From contig NZ_FOOR01000001.1 of the NCBI RefSeq assembly GCF_900113255.1, positions 248,001 through 312,000 of the forward strand: DNA of 64,000 bases, given 5' to 3'. Shown here piece by piece: positions 6,301 to 15,023 of the stretch (the stretch's first letter is position 1; every line of letters starts with the position of its first letter). The notes under the pieces were generated by a model, which made no database searches, was not told the origin of the DNA, and saw nothing but the letters and a program-made list of their open reading frames with translations. The translations under genes were made by a program, and so were the position numbers. This DNA comes from Novosphingobium sp. CF614 (GTDB taxonomy: Bacteria > Pseudomonadota > Alphaproteobacteria > Sphingomonadales > Sphingomonadaceae).

Positions 6301-7701
6301 TCATGGCTTCGGACTGGCGTGCTCGGCCACGAACGCGGCGATCGCCTCGTATTCGCCCGGCAGATCGACGCACTTCTCCTCGCGGTCGAACAAGTCGCCG
6401 ACGCGCGCGGGAAGGCTCGGGCGATGACCGGTCGCGCGTTCGACCGCCTCGGGGAACTTGGCCGGATGCGCGGTCGCCAGCGTGACGACCGGCGTGCCGG
6501 CAGCGATCCCGGCGGCGCGCGCGGCGAACAGCCCGCAGGCGGTATGCGGATCGATCAGTTCGCCGCACATCTCCCAGGCCCAGCGGATGGCCTGCGCCAT
6601 TTCACCGGCATCGGCGCGGGCCGACTGGAACAGGGCGGCGGCGCCTTCCCGCTGGGCGTTGGTGAGTTGCATCGTCCGGGTGGCCTCGAAACCCGCCATC
6701 TGCTCGGCCATGGCCTTGCCGTCGCGGCCGCCCAGGTCGAACAGCAGGCGCTCGAAGTTCGAGGAGACCTGGATGTCCATCGAAGGCGCGGCGGTGGGCG
6801 TCACCGTGCCTTGCGAATAGTCGCCGCTCGAAAGCGCGCGGTGGAGGATGTCGTTGACGTTGGTCGCCACGATCAGCCGCGCCACCGGCAGCCCCATCCG
6901 CGCCGCGACATAGCCGGCGAAGACATCGCCGAAGTTGCCGGTCGGCACCGCGAAGGCCACTGCGCGGTGCGGCGCGCCAAGCTGCAGCCCGGCCGCGAAG
7001 TAATAGACCACCTGGGCCATCAGCCGCGCCCAGTTGATCGAGTTCACCGCGCCGATGGCGAAGCGATCGGTCATCGCGCGGTCGTTGAACATGCGCTTCA
7101 CCATCGCCTGGGCATCGTCGAACGAGCCTTCGATGGCGATATTGTGGACATTGGGCGCCAGCACCGTGGTCATCTGCCGCCGCTGCACGTCGGAGACGCG
7201 GCCCCTGGGGTGGAGCATGAAGATGTCCACCTTCTCGCGCCCGGCCACCGCGTCGATCGCGGCCGACCCGGTATCGCCCGAAGTGGCGCCGACGATCGTC
7301 AGGTTGCGGTCCGAGCGGGCGAGGAATTCCTCGAACAGCAGGCCGAGCAATTGCAGCGCCACATCCTTGAAGGCGAGCGTGGGGCCGTGGAACAGCTCCA
7401 GCAGCCACTGCTGCTCGTCCAGCTGCCGCAGCGGCGTCACCGCCTTGTGGGCGAAGCGGCCGTAAGCCTGCGTGGTGAGTTCGAGCAGGCGCTCATAGGC
7501 CAGGCTTTCACCGACGAACGGCGCCATGATCCTGGCGGCCAGTTCGGCATATGGCAGGCCCGCCATCGCGGCGATTTCGGAGGACGAGAAGCGCGGCCAT
7601 TCGCGCGGGACGTAGAGACCGCCGTCGGAAGCGAGGCCGGCCAGCGTCGCTCCTTCGAAATCGAGCGCCGGAGCGCCGCCACGGGTGCTGATATATTCCA
7701 T
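6301..7701 (-). CDS. thrC: Threonine synthase
   Basis: A 466-residue PLP enzyme converting O-phosphohomoserine to threonine in the cytoplasm. The N-terminus MEYISTRGGAPALDFEGA and the PLP-lysine motif FHGPTLAFKDVALQLLG (Lys near residue 112) are typical of the long proteobacterial form. TSGDTGSAAI and the HPRGRVSDVQRRQMTT segment are also present. It follows the cytochrome oxidase genes, as in many alphaproteobacteria, 40 bases after the SURF1 stop. Length is normal and the frame intact. Confidence 0.96.
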   Translation of the reverse strand: MEYISTRGGAPALDFEGATLAGLASDGGLYVPREWPRFSSSEIAAMAGLPYAELAARIMAPFVGESLAYERLLELTTQAYGRFAHKAVTPLRQLDEQQWLLELFHGPTLAFKDVALQLLGLLFEEFLARSDRNLTIVGATSGDTGSAAIDAVAGREKVDIFMLHPRGRVSDVQRRQMTTVLAPNVHNIAIEGSFDDAQAMVKRMFNDRAMTDRFAIGAVNSINWARLMAQVVYYFAAGLQLGAPHRAVAFAVPTGNFGDVFAGYVAARMGLPVARLIVATNVNDILHRALSSGDYSQGTVTPTAAPSMDIQVSSNFERLLFDLGGRDGKAMAEQMAGFEATRTMQLTNAQREGAAALFQSARADAGEMAQAIRWAWEMCGELIDPHTACGLFAARAAGIAAGTPVVTLATAHPAKFPEAVERATGHRPSLPARVGDLFDREEKCVDLPGEYEAIAAFVAEHASPKP

Positions 7702-7741
7702 GGCACGCGCGGTTAGCCCCGGCGCGCCGGTTAGGCAATCC

Positions 7742-8314
7742 TCAGGACGCCGACGGGCCCCGCTTCATGAGCGCGAGCGCATAGATCACCAGCGCCGTCG
7801 CCGCGAACAGGAACCATTGGACCGCGTAGGACAAGTGGTTGTTCGGAATCTCCGAGGGATCGGGAATGGCGTTGGCCTCAAGCCCGCCAAGCGCCGGATC
7901 GGCGACCAGGCGCGGGCCCGGGGCGATGATCCCGCGCACTTCCCCGCCCCGCCAGTGCGCCGCCGCATTGGGCTGGCGCGACCAGCCCAGCACGACGCGC
8001 GCCGTGACGCCGTCCGGCAGGGTGCAATCGGCGGTCTGCGCCATTCCAAGGTCGCCGGCGCGACTGCGGCCGGCGATGCTGCTGTGACCGGTCACGGCCG
8101 AACACGTCAGGCGCGCGCGGCGATAAAGCTGATTCTCGTCCACCCCCTTCGCGGTCCAGGCGATTTCCGCGGCCAGGCCCCGTGCCGCGGCGTAATGGGC
8201 GAGCAGCGCCTCCTTTTCATGGAGGCGCCGCAACTGCCAGAAGCCCAGCGAAATCATGATGCCGACCGCGACCAGGACAACCCCGGTGGCAAGGACGGGA
8301 ATCCGGCGCCTCAT
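7742..8314 (-). CDS. SURF1 family cytochrome c oxidase assembly protein
   Basis: A 190-residue inner-membrane protein with one transmembrane helix near the N-terminus (VLATGVVLVAVGIMISLGFWQL) and one at the C-terminus (FLFAATALVIYALALM), the SURF1 hairpin layout. It keeps LGFWQLRRLHEKEAL after helix 1 and the family segments VVLGWSRQP and NNHLSYAVQWFLFA. SURF1 helps haem a insertion into subunit I. The ATG at 8314 overlaps the stop of the DUF983 gene (ATGA). Confidence 0.9.
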   Translation of the reverse strand: MRRRIPVLATGVVLVAVGIMISLGFWQLRRLHEKEALLAHYAAARGLAAEIAWTAKGVDENQLYRRARLTCSAVTGHSSIAGRSRAGDLGMAQTADCTLPDGVTARVVLGWSRQPNAAAHWRGGEVRGIIAPGPRLVADPALGGLEANAIPDPSEIPNNHLSYAVQWFLFAATALVIYALALMKRGPSAS

Positions 8315-8715
8315 TCGTCCTTGATCCGGCCTTCCCCGGCGCGGCGGCGATATTCGGCGCCGAGCAGCCAGGCCTTGGCGATTCGTAGCCCGCCGATCAC
8401 CAGCGCGGTGGTAAACGGTATCCACAGCAAGGCGTGAACCCAGAACGGCGGTTCGACCGAAAGCTGCAGCCAGATCGCCAGCACCGCGACCACGGCGCCG
8501 ACGATCAGCGTCAGGAATGCCGCCGGACCGTCACCGACGTTGAACTGCGCCAGGTCCAGGGCGCAGGCCCGGCAGCGCGGCGCGAACTTTGCCACGCCGT
8601 CGAACAGCGTGCGCGCGCCGCAGCGGGGACATAGACCGAAAAAGGCAGCCGAAGCGATGTCCGGCTGCCCCTTGGTGTCTTGCCCTTCGGTATCCTGGTT
8701 GCCGGGGTCCGGCAT
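8311..8715 (-). CDS. DUF983 family membrane protein
   Basis: A 134-residue protein with a zinc-ribbon-like pair of motifs (CPRCG near residue 29 and CRAC near 50), followed by two transmembrane helices (FLTLIVGAVVAVLAIWLQL and LLWIPFTTALVIGGL). DUF983 proteins regularly sit in alphaproteobacterial cytochrome oxidase operons; their exact role is not established. It is coupled at both ends: the ATG overlaps the ctaE stop (TGATG) and its stop overlaps the SURF1 start (ATGA). Confidence 0.88.
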   Translation of the reverse strand: MPDPGNQDTEGQDTKGQPDIASAAFFGLCPRCGARTLFDGVAKFAPRCRACALDLAQFNVGDGPAAFLTLIVGAVVAVLAIWLQLSVEPPFWVHALLWIPFTTALVIGGLRIAKAWLLGAEYRRRAGEGRIKDE

Positions 8716-9536
8716 CAGTGCGTCGGGTAGCCCCAGCCGCCCCAGATATAGACCGCGACGAACAGGAACAGCCACACCACGTCGACGAAGTGCCAGTACC
8801 AGGCCGAAGCCTCGAAACCGAAATGCTGGCGCGGGGTGAAATCGCCCCGGTACGTGCGCACCAGGCAGACGATCAGCATGATCGTGCCGACGATCACGTG
8901 GAAGCCGTGGAAGCCGGTCGCCATGTAGAAGGCCGAACCGTAAGTGTTGCCGCCGAAGCCGAACGGGGCATGAAGGTATTCGTAACCCTGGATCGACGTG
9001 AACAGCAGGCCGAGCAGGATCGTTGCCCACAGGCCCTTCTTCAGGCCGTCGCGGTCGCCGTGGATCAGCGAATGGTGGGCCCAGGTAACGGTGGTGCCCG
9101 AGCACAGCAGGATCAGCGTGTTGAGCAGCGGCAGCGCGAAGGGATCCATCACCGCCTCGATCGCCTTGGGCGGCCACTGGCCGCCGACCGTCTCTGCGAT
9201 CGTCGAGGGGAACAGCGAGAAATCGAAGAAGGCCCAGAACCAGCCGACGAAGAACATCACTTCCGAAGCGATGAACAGGATCATGCCGTAGCGCTGGTGA
9301 AGCTGCACCACCGGGGTATGGTCGCCCGCGTGCGCCTCGTTGACGATCTTGGAGAACCACGTGAACATCGCGGCGAGCAGCAGCGCCATGCCCAGCCAGG
9401 GCACGAAGTGCCCGCCAGGCATGCCGTGCATGAACAGGACCATGCCCGAGGTGAACGTGAAAGCGCCGATGGTGGTCGCCAGCGGCACGATGTCCGGCGG
9501 AAGAATGTGGTAATCGTGGTGCTTGGTCCCGGCCAT
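8715..9536 (-). CDS. ctaE: Cytochrome c oxidase subunit III
   Basis: A 273-residue seven-helix subunit of aa3-type oxidase. The N-terminus MAGTKHHDYHILPPDIVPLA is characteristic, and the family motifs WFWAFFDFSLFP, LILLCSGTTVTWAHHSLIHGD, the helix with FHGFHVIVG and the end FGFEASAWYWHFVDVVWLFLF are all seen. The ATG at 9536 is preferred; upstream in-frame codons are not conserved sequence. It follows ctaG with a spacer of about 80 bases. Confidence 0.97.
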   Translation of the reverse strand: MAGTKHHDYHILPPDIVPLATTIGAFTFTSGMVLFMHGMPGGHFVPWLGMALLLAAMFTWFSKIVNEAHAGDHTPVVQLHQRYGMILFIASEVMFFVGWFWAFFDFSLFPSTIAETVGGQWPPKAIEAVMDPFALPLLNTLILLCSGTTVTWAHHSLIHGDRDGLKKGLWATILLGLLFTSIQGYEYLHAPFGFGGNTYGSAFYMATGFHGFHVIVGTIMLIVCLVRTYRGDFTPRQHFGFEASAWYWHFVDVVWLFLFVAVYIWGGWGYPTH

Positions 9537-9615
9537 GGTGCCTTCGTCCCCGTTTTCGAAACTGTCTTTGGCTTGCGACCCCCAAAGGGCGCCGCGAATG
9601 GTTTCCCGTGGGCCC

Positions 9616-10248
9616 TTAACCGCCCGTCCCGCTCTGGTCCAGTGCCTTTGCGTCACCGGTGGACGTGACGTGGAAAGTATAGCTCAGCGTGATCTGCTCC
9701 ACGTCCTTGTTGTCCGGATCGTCCAGGATCGCCGGATCGATGTAGTAGATCACCGGCATGCGGGCTTCCTCGCCCGGCTTCAGGGTCTGCTCGGTGAAGC
9801 AGAAGCACTGGATCTTGTTGAAATACCGGGCCGCCTGCTCGGGCTCGACGTTGAAGCTGGCGGTGCCGGTGACGGTCCGGGCCGAATCGTTCCTGGCCCA
9901 GAACAGCGCCATGTCGCGCACCCCGATGGAAACCGTGTCGGTATGTTGCAGCGGTTTGAATTCCCACGGCATCCCGCGCTCGACATTGGCGTCGAAGCGG
10001 ATCGACATCGTGCGCCCGCTGTCCTTGACGGTGGCGGCCTGCGCCTCGTCCACGCGCTGGGTGGTGCCGCCAAAGCCGGTTACCTGGCAGAACATGCGGT
10101 AGAGCGGCACCGAGGCATAGCCCAGCCCCAGCATGCCCAGCGCCGCCGCGAACGCCATGAGCGCGACCTTGCGGTTGCGGGCCTTGGGGTTGCCGGCCTT
10201 GCGGTTGTTGCCCGGGCTCCGTGGGGGCTGATTCGCCACTGCCGCCAT
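9616..10248 (-). CDS. ctaG: Cytochrome c oxidase assembly protein CtaG (Cox11)
   Basis: A 210-residue copper chaperone that delivers Cu(B) to subunit I. It has a basic N-terminus, one transmembrane helix (KVALMAFAAALGMLGLGYASVPLY) and a periplasmic Cox11 domain with the copper-binding CFCF motif in KIQCFCFTEQTLKPGE. The motif VPLYRMFCQVTGFGGTT directly after the helix is diagnostic. It begins 4 bases after the stop of the 41-residue membrane protein gene. Confidence 0.96.
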   Translation of the reverse strand: MAAVANQPPRSPGNNRKAGNPKARNRKVALMAFAAALGMLGLGYASVPLYRMFCQVTGFGGTTQRVDEAQAATVKDSGRTMSIRFDANVERGMPWEFKPLQHTDTVSIGVRDMALFWARNDSARTVTGTASFNVEPEQAARYFNKIQCFCFTEQTLKPGEEARMPVIYYIDPAILDDPDNKDVEQITLSYTFHVTSTGDAKALDQSGTGG

Positions 10249-10252
10249 CGCC

Positions 10253-10378
10253 TCAGCTCATCTTGGCGATCGAGATGAAGAAGACCAGGACGACGAAGGC
10301 CGCGAGGCTCAGCGCCAGCACGCGATTGCGGCTCTTGCGGATCTGCTCGGCGGTGCGGGAATCGCGGGGGCTTTCCAT
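10253..10378 (-). CDS. Small membrane protein of the cytochrome oxidase operon (41 aa)
   Basis: A 41-codon gene: a charged N-terminus MESPRDSRTAEQIRKSRNR followed by one transmembrane helix (VLALSLAAFVVLVFFISIA) ending KMS. It fills the gap between ctaB and ctaG exactly, with 11 and 4 bases to its neighbours. Short single-helix proteins occupy this place in many alphaproteobacterial cta operons. A structural or assembly role is inference. Confidence 0.8.
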   Translation of the reverse strand: MESPRDSRTAEQIRKSRNRVLALSLAAFVVLVFFISIAKMS

Positions 10379-10389
10379 GGCGTGGTCTT

Positions 10390-11361
10390 TCAAATGACGA
10401 TGAAGCGGTCCACCACCAGCGCGGCGAACAGCGCGAAAAGGTAGATCACCGAATAGGCGAAGAGCTGCTTTTCAGGCTTCATCCTGTCTTCCGGCCCGGT
10501 CCGCTCGCGAACGGCGACGCGGATCGCCATGGCCAGGAACAGGCTTGAAAGCACCAGTGCGGCGATGCCGTAGACGGCGCCGGCGTGCTCCTTGCCGGGC
10601 AGCCACCAGGGCAGCACGCTCAGCGGCAGCAGCAGCACGGCATAGGCGAGGATCTGGCGCCGCGTGGATTTCTCCCCGGCGACCACCGGCATCATCGGGA
10701 TGCCGACTTTGGCATAGTCGCTCTTCACGAACAGCGCCAGCGCCCAGAAGTGCGGGGGCGTCCAGAAGAAGATGATGGCGAACAGGACCACCGGCATCAG
10801 CGTGACGTGCCCGGTCGCCGCCACCCAGCCGATCAGCGGCGGAAAGGCGCCGGCGCCGCCGCCGATGACGATGTTCTGCGGCGTGCGCGGCTTGAGCCAG
10901 ATCGTATAGACGACCGCGTAGTACACGATCGAAACCGCGAGGATCGCGGCGGCCAGCCAGCCGATCGCGAATCCCATCAGGAACACCGATCCCGCGCACA
11001 GCAGGCCCGCGAAATCGCGCGCGGTGGTGCGGTCCAGCCGGCCCTGCGGCAGCGGCCGCCCGGCGGTCCGCTTCATCCCGGCATCGAGATCCGCTTCCCA
11101 CCACTGGTTGAGCGCGGCGGCGCCGCCCGCGCCCATGGCGATGCACAGGATCGCGGTGAAGGCGAGCACCGGGTGAATCCGCTCGGGCGCGGCGATCAGC
11201 CCGCACAGGCCGGTGAAGATCACCAGGCTCATCACCCGCGGCTTGGTCAGCGCGAACAGGTCGCGCCAGTCGGCCGGCAAAGGAACGCCCGGCGCCGAAG
11301 GCGGCTGCCGGCAGTCTCCCCTCCCGCTTGCGGAAGGGGCCGGGGGGAGGGCCTGTTTCAT
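10390..11361 (-). CDS. ctaB: Protoheme IX farnesyltransferase (haem O synthase)
   Basis: A 323-residue polytopic membrane enzyme that adds a farnesyl group to haem b. The active-site loop [24 protein letters not shown] and the second Asp-rich loop [15 protein letters not shown] are present, along with [10 protein letters not shown] at the first helix. The first 30 residues ([15 protein letters not shown]...) are a low-complexity extension encoded by a GC-rich palindrome at 11,316-11,353. The start could be the ATG at 11361 or a GTG at 11379; neither has a strong Shine-Dalgarno sequence. Confidence 0.95.
   Translation of the reverse strand: MKQALPPAPSASGRGDCRQPPSAPGVPLPADWRDLFALTKPRVMSLVIFTGLCGLIAAPERIHPVLAFTAILCIAMGAGGAAALNQWWEADLDAGMKRTAGRPLPQGRLDRTTARDFAGLLCAGSVFLMGFAIGWLAAAILAVSIVYYAVVYTIWLKPRTPQNIVIGGGAGAFPPLIGWVAATGHVTLMPVVLFAIIFFWTPPHFWALALFVKSDYAKVGIPMMPVVAGEKSTRRQILAYAVLLLPLSVLPWWLPGKEHAGAVYGIAALVLSSLFLAMAIRVAVRERTGPEDRMKPEKQLFAYSVIYLFALFAALVVDRFIVI
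11316..11353. repeat. GC-rich palindromic repeat in the ctaB N-terminal extension
   Basis: CTCCCCTCCCGC-TT-GCGGAAGGGG followed by CCGGGGGGAGGG. It is a near-copy of the perfect palindrome at 11,408-11,429 and is read in frame as APSASGRGD in CtaB. Confidence 0.65.
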
Positions 11362-11407
11362 CTTACCCACGCAACGCACAAAGGGAGGGCGGCATGCCCT
11401 CCCCCGC

Positions 11408-11429
11408 CCCCTCCCGCAAGCGGGAGGGG
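11408..11429. repeat. Perfect GC-rich palindrome between ctaD and ctaB
   Basis: CCCCTCCCGC-AA-GCGGGAGGGG, a 22-bp palindrome with 10-bp arms. It lies in the 109-base spacer between ctaD and ctaB and belongs to the same class as the copies in ctaB and moaD. Confidence 0.75.
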
Positions 11430-11439
11430 AGATTGAGGT

Positions 11440-11462
11440 GCCCGTTCCCCTGCGGAACGGGC
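11440..11462 (-). terminator. Hairpin 9 bases after ctaD, possible attenuator or mRNA end
   Basis: GCCCGTTCC / GGAACGGGC with the loop CCTGC (9-bp arms), immediately downstream of the ctaD stop on the minus strand. No T-run follows, so it may act as a processing or stabilising stem between ctaCD and the assembly genes rather than as a full terminator. Confidence 0.4.
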
Positions 11463-11470
11463 GTGTCCCG

Positions 11471-13153
11471 TCAGTGGTGAGCCGCTTCCTCGATAACCGG
11501 AAGCGTCTCGAACTGGTGGAACGGCGGCGGGCTCGACAGCGTCCACTCCAGCGTGGTCGCGCCTTCGCCCCAGTAATTGCCTGCCGCCTTCTTGCCGGCG
11601 GCGAAGGCGTAGATGATGTTGACGAACCACACGACCAGGCTGGCGGCCATCACCATGTAGCCGATGGTGGCGACCTGGTTCCAGTGCGCATAGGCCTCCG
11701 CATAGTCCGGATAGCGGCGCGGCATCCCCTGCAACCCCAGGAAGTGCATCGGGAAGAAGATCATGTTCACGCCGATGAAGAAGATCCAGAAATGGACGTG
11801 GGCCAGGAACTCCGAATGCATCCGGCCGCTCATCTTCGGGAACCAGTAGTAGAACCCGGCGAAGAGCGCGGTCACCGCGCCCAGCGAGAGCACGTAGTGG
11901 AAGTGCGCGACGACGTAGTAGGTATCGTGCAACACGTCGTCGACGCCGCCGTTCGCCAGCACCACGCCGGTCACGCCGCCCACGGTGAACAGGAAGATGA
12001 AGCCGAGCGCCCAGATCATCGGCGACTTGAACTCGACCGAGCCGCCCCACATCGTGGCGATCCACGAGAAGATCTTGATACCGGTGGGCACCGCGATCAC
12101 CATGGTCGCGGCGGTGAAGTACATCTTGGTGTTCACCGACATGCCGGTGGCGTACATGTGGTGGGCCCACACGATGAAGCCGACCACGCCGATCGCGACC
12201 ATGGCATAGGCCATGCCGAGGTAGCCGAACACCGGCTTCTTCGAGAAGGTCGAAACGATCTGCGAGATGATGCCGAAGCCCGGCAGGATCATGATGTAGA
12301 CTTCGGGGTGGCCGAAGAACCAGAACAGGTGCTGGTACAGGACCGGATCGCCGCCGCCCGAGGGATCGAAGAAGGTGGTGCCGAAGTTGCGGTCGGTCAG
12401 CAGCATGGTGATCGCCGCGGCGAGGACCGGCAGCGAGAGCAGCAGCAGGAACGCGGTGACCAGCACCGACCACACGAACAGCGGCATCTTGTGCATGGTC
12501 ATGCCGGGCGCGCGCATGTTGAAGATGGTGGTGATGAAATTGATCGCGCCCATGATCGAGCCGGCGCCGGCAAGGTGCAGCGAGAAGATGCCGAAATCGA
12601 CGGCGGGTCCGGGCGAGCCGGAAGTCGACAGCGGGGCGTAGACGGTCCAGCCGGTGCCGGCGCCCAGGCCCGTGCCGCCCGGCACGAAGGCCGAGAGCAG
12701 CAGCGAGCAGAAGCCCGCCACGGTCAGCCAGAACGAGATGTTGTTCATGCGCGGGAAGGCCATGTCCGGCGCGCCGATCATCAGCGGCACGAACCAGTTG
12801 CCGAAGCCGCCGATGATCGCCGGCATGACCATGAAGAACACCATGATGAGGCCGTGCGCGGTAATCAGGACGTTCCAGACGTGCAGCGTGGAATTGAAGT
12901 CCGGGTTCACCGCGCCGAACCACCTGGCGAAAGTATCCAGGTACTGGATGCCCGGCTGGGCCAGTTCGATGCGCATCATACCCGAGAAGGCACCGCCGAT
13001 GATCCCCGCGAAGATCGCGAAGATCAGGTACATCGTGCCGATGTCCTTGTGGTTGGTCGACATGAACCAGCGGGCGAAGAACGCCGGCTTGTGATCGTGA
13101 TCGTGCCCGTGGTCGTCCGCGTGGGCCTGGAAATGTTCAGCGGTGGTTGCCAT
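11471..13153 (-). CDS. ctaD: Cytochrome c oxidase subunit I (aa3-type)
   Basis: A 560-residue haem-copper oxidase catalytic subunit in the inner membrane. All core motifs are seen: the haem a ligand in [25 protein letters not shown], the Cu(B)/Tyr segment [32 protein letters not shown], and the [17 protein letters not shown] pair of haem ligands. The N-terminus has a His/Asp-rich stretch ([12 protein letters not shown]) of unknown purpose before the first helix. It is 30 bases downstream of ctaC. Confidence 0.98.
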   Translation of the reverse strand: MATTAEHFQAHADDHGHDHDHKPAFFARWFMSTNHKDIGTMYLIFAIFAGIIGGAFSGMMRIELAQPGIQYLDTFARWFGAVNPDFNSTLHVWNVLITAHGLIMVFFMVMPAIIGGFGNWFVPLMIGAPDMAFPRMNNISFWLTVAGFCSLLLSAFVPGGTGLGAGTGWTVYAPLSTSGSPGPAVDFGIFSLHLAGAGSIMGAINFITTIFNMRAPGMTMHKMPLFVWSVLVTAFLLLLSLPVLAAAITMLLTDRNFGTTFFDPSGGGDPVLYQHLFWFFGHPEVYIMILPGFGIISQIVSTFSKKPVFGYLGMAYAMVAIGVVGFIVWAHHMYATGMSVNTKMYFTAATMVIAVPTGIKIFSWIATMWGGSVEFKSPMIWALGFIFLFTVGGVTGVVLANGGVDDVLHDTYYVVAHFHYVLSLGAVTALFAGFYYWFPKMSGRMHSEFLAHVHFWIFFIGVNMIFFPMHFLGLQGMPRRYPDYAEAYAHWNQVATIGYMVMAASLVVWFVNIIYAFAAGKKAAGNYWGEGATTLEWTLSSPPPFHQFETLPVIEEAAHH

Positions 13154-13183
13154 GTTCTGGTGACCCTGTCCTTGAAATCGCGC

Positions 13184-14218
13184 TTATTCGGCTTCGGCGG
13201 TGGCTTCGGCGGCCGGAGCCTCCGACGCGCCGGCGGCCGGCACCGTCTCGGCCGGCACCACCTGGGCAGCGGCGGCGGGCTTGGCCTGGCCATCGACCAC
13301 GCCGCCGGCGTGAGTCAGGACCCAGGCATCGTACTTGTCACGCGGGAGCGCTTCGACGGCGATCGGCATGTAGCCGTGCTTGGCGCCGCAAAGCTCGGAG
13401 CACTGGCCGTAATAGACGCCGGGCTTCTCGATCATCAGCACCTTTTCGTTGATGCGGCCCGGCACGGCGTCGAGCTTGAACCACAGCGAGGGCACCGCGA
13501 ACGAGTGGATCACGTCGGCCGCGGTGATCTGCAGGCGGATCGGCTCGCCGGCGGGAACCACCATGCGGTTGTCCACCTCGAGATGCGAGGGGCCGTCCCA
13601 GGGCTTGGAGCCGACTTCGCGCACGCCGTTGTTGATGGTCGGCTGGCCAGGAAGGTTCAGCATGTTCGAAATGACTTCGAAATCGCCGTTGTCCGGGTAG
13701 CCGTAAGTCCAGAACCACTGGTTGCCGGTGATCTTGACGGTCAACGCGCCCTTGGGGGCGGGCTTGTACTGCTTGGCGATGAGGTCGATCGAGGGGACGG
13801 CGATGCCGATCAGGATCAGCACCGGCACCAGCGTCCACACCACTTCGATGAGCGTGTTGTGGCTGGTCTTCGAGGCGACCGGATTGGCGCGGCGGTTGTA
13901 GCGGATCGCGATCCAGACCAGCAGGGCCAGCACCAGCACGCAGATCGCGGTGATGATCGGCATCAGCACGATGTCGTGAATCCAGGCGCCGTATTCGCCG
14001 AGCTTGGAATACTGTTGCTGCAGGCCGATGCCGTCGGGCACCGGCATGCCGACGCCGGGGGTCGGCTTCATCGGCACGTAGCTGCCGGCCGCGGGTTCGG
14101 AAGCAGCGGCGGCCTGGGCAAGCGCGGGCGTGGCCGCGGCGGCAAGGACACTGGCGAGGGAAAGACCGAGAGCCTTCACGGACTGGCTCGCGGCGCTGGC
14201 GGTTTTGCCAAATATCAT
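13184..14218 (-). CDS. ctaC: Cytochrome c oxidase subunit II
   Basis: A 344-residue subunit carrying the CuA centre that accepts electrons from cytochrome c. It has a signal sequence (ALGLSLASVLAAAATPALAQA), two transmembrane helices (IVLMPIITAICVLVLALLVWIAI and LIEVVWTLVPVLILIGIAVPSI) and the CuA motif YGQCSELCGAKHGYMPI. The C-terminal 45 residues form a low-complexity Ala/Pro/Glu tail ending EATAEAE. The ATG at 14218 is chosen because it starts the signal peptide. First gene of the oxidase operon. Confidence 0.97.
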   Translation of the reverse strand: MIFGKTASAASQSVKALGLSLASVLAAAATPALAQAAAASEPAAGSYVPMKPTPGVGMPVPDGIGLQQQYSKLGEYGAWIHDIVLMPIITAICVLVLALLVWIAIRYNRRANPVASKTSHNTLIEVVWTLVPVLILIGIAVPSIDLIAKQYKPAPKGALTVKITGNQWFWTYGYPDNGDFEVISNMLNLPGQPTINNGVREVGSKPWDGPSHLEVDNRMVVPAGEPIRLQITAADVIHSFAVPSLWFKLDAVPGRINEKVLMIEKPGVYYGQCSELCGAKHGYMPIAVEALPRDKYDAWVLTHAGGVVDGQAKPAAAAQVVPAETVPAAGASEAPAAEATAEAE

Positions 14219-14395
14219 CGTTGTTGCGCTTCCGTTTTCCTTTGAACGCGCTAGCGAGTCGGCCCGCCTGCACGCACCCCTGATGCGGAGGCGAAAGCCC
14301 CCCGTCGGCGGGCCTATACGCGCGCTTGCCGCGTGTCTCAAGCGCCTCTAGGGGAATTTTTGACTGGGCGTGCGTCAAACGTGCGCCGGATCAAT

Positions 14396-14425
14396 GCAAA
14401 TCGCATCAGGGCAAATCGCATCAGG
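14396..14425 (+). repeat. 15-bp tandem duplication upstream of pyrE
   Basis: GCAAATCGCATCAGG occurs twice back to back (14396-14410 and 14411-14425), ending 13 bases before the pyrE ATG. The 14,219-14,438 spacer is the divergent promoter region for ctaC and pyrE; apart from this and a TTTGAC / GTCAAA inverted repeat at 14,359-14,379 nothing else stands out. Confidence 0.7.
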
Positions 14426-14438
14426 GGTTACGTTCGCA

Positions 14439-15023
14439 ATGACCGACGAAGAGGTCCTCGCCGAGTTTCGCGCCAGCAAGGCTTTGCTTGAGGGGCACTT
14501 CCTGCTCTCCTCCGGCCGCCACAGCGCCCATTACCTGCAATGCGCGCGCGTGCTGATGAATCCGAACCGGGCCGCGCGGCTGGCGGTGGCGCTTGCCGCC
14601 AGGCTGCCGCACGATATCCGCAAGCAGGTCGGCAAGGTCGTCTCGCCGGCGATGGGCGGGGTCGTCATCGGCCAGGAAATGGGCCGCGCGCTGCAAGTCG
14701 ACGCGATGTTCGTGGAGCGGCCGACCGGCACTTTCGAGCTGCGGCGCGGCTTCGCGCTGGAGCCGGGCGACAAGGTCCTGCTGGTGGAGGACGTGGTCAC
14801 CACCGGTCTTTCCAGCCGGGAAGCGATCAAGGCGATCGAGGAAGCCGGCGGCAAGGTCATCGCGGCGGTCTCGCTGGTGGATCGCTCGGCCGGAGCGGCG
14901 GAGCTGGGCGTGCCGTTCTTCCCGCTGGTTGCGCTCAACTTCCCGACTTACGCCGCCGACGAGCTGCCGCCCGAGCTTGCCGGCACCCCGGCGGTCAAGC
15001 CCGGCAGCCGGGCGCTGTCATGA
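14439..15023 (+). CDS. pyrE: Orotate phosphoribosyltransferase
   Basis: A 194-residue enzyme making orotidine monophosphate from orotate and PRPP. The PRPP-binding motif [18 protein letters not shown] is clear, with [16 protein letters not shown] and [15 protein letters not shown] upstream. An in-frame reading begins earlier at 14370 but the homologous start is [15 protein letters not shown] at 14439. First gene of pyrE-pdxJ-acpS-lepB. The last codons ([10 protein letters not shown]) overlap one arm of a palindromic element shared with pdxJ. Confidence 0.96.
   Translation: MTDEEVLAEFRASKALLEGHFLLSSGRHSAHYLQCARVLMNPNRAARLAVALAARLPHDIRKQVGKVVSPAMGGVVIGQEMGRALQVDAMFVERPTGTFELRRGFALEPGDKVLLVEDVVTTGLSSREAIKAIEEAGGKVIAAVSLVDRSAGAAELGVPFFPLVALNFPTYAADELPPELAGTPAVKPGSRALS

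Noticed and set aside
11213..14245. A very long open frame (over 1,000 codons) on the plus strand across the cytochrome oxidase genes
   Set aside because: It is antisense to ctaC and ctaD, whose products have all family motifs. Its translation is a His/Arg/Asp-rich sequence without domains, as expected from the strong GC codon bias of the real genes.
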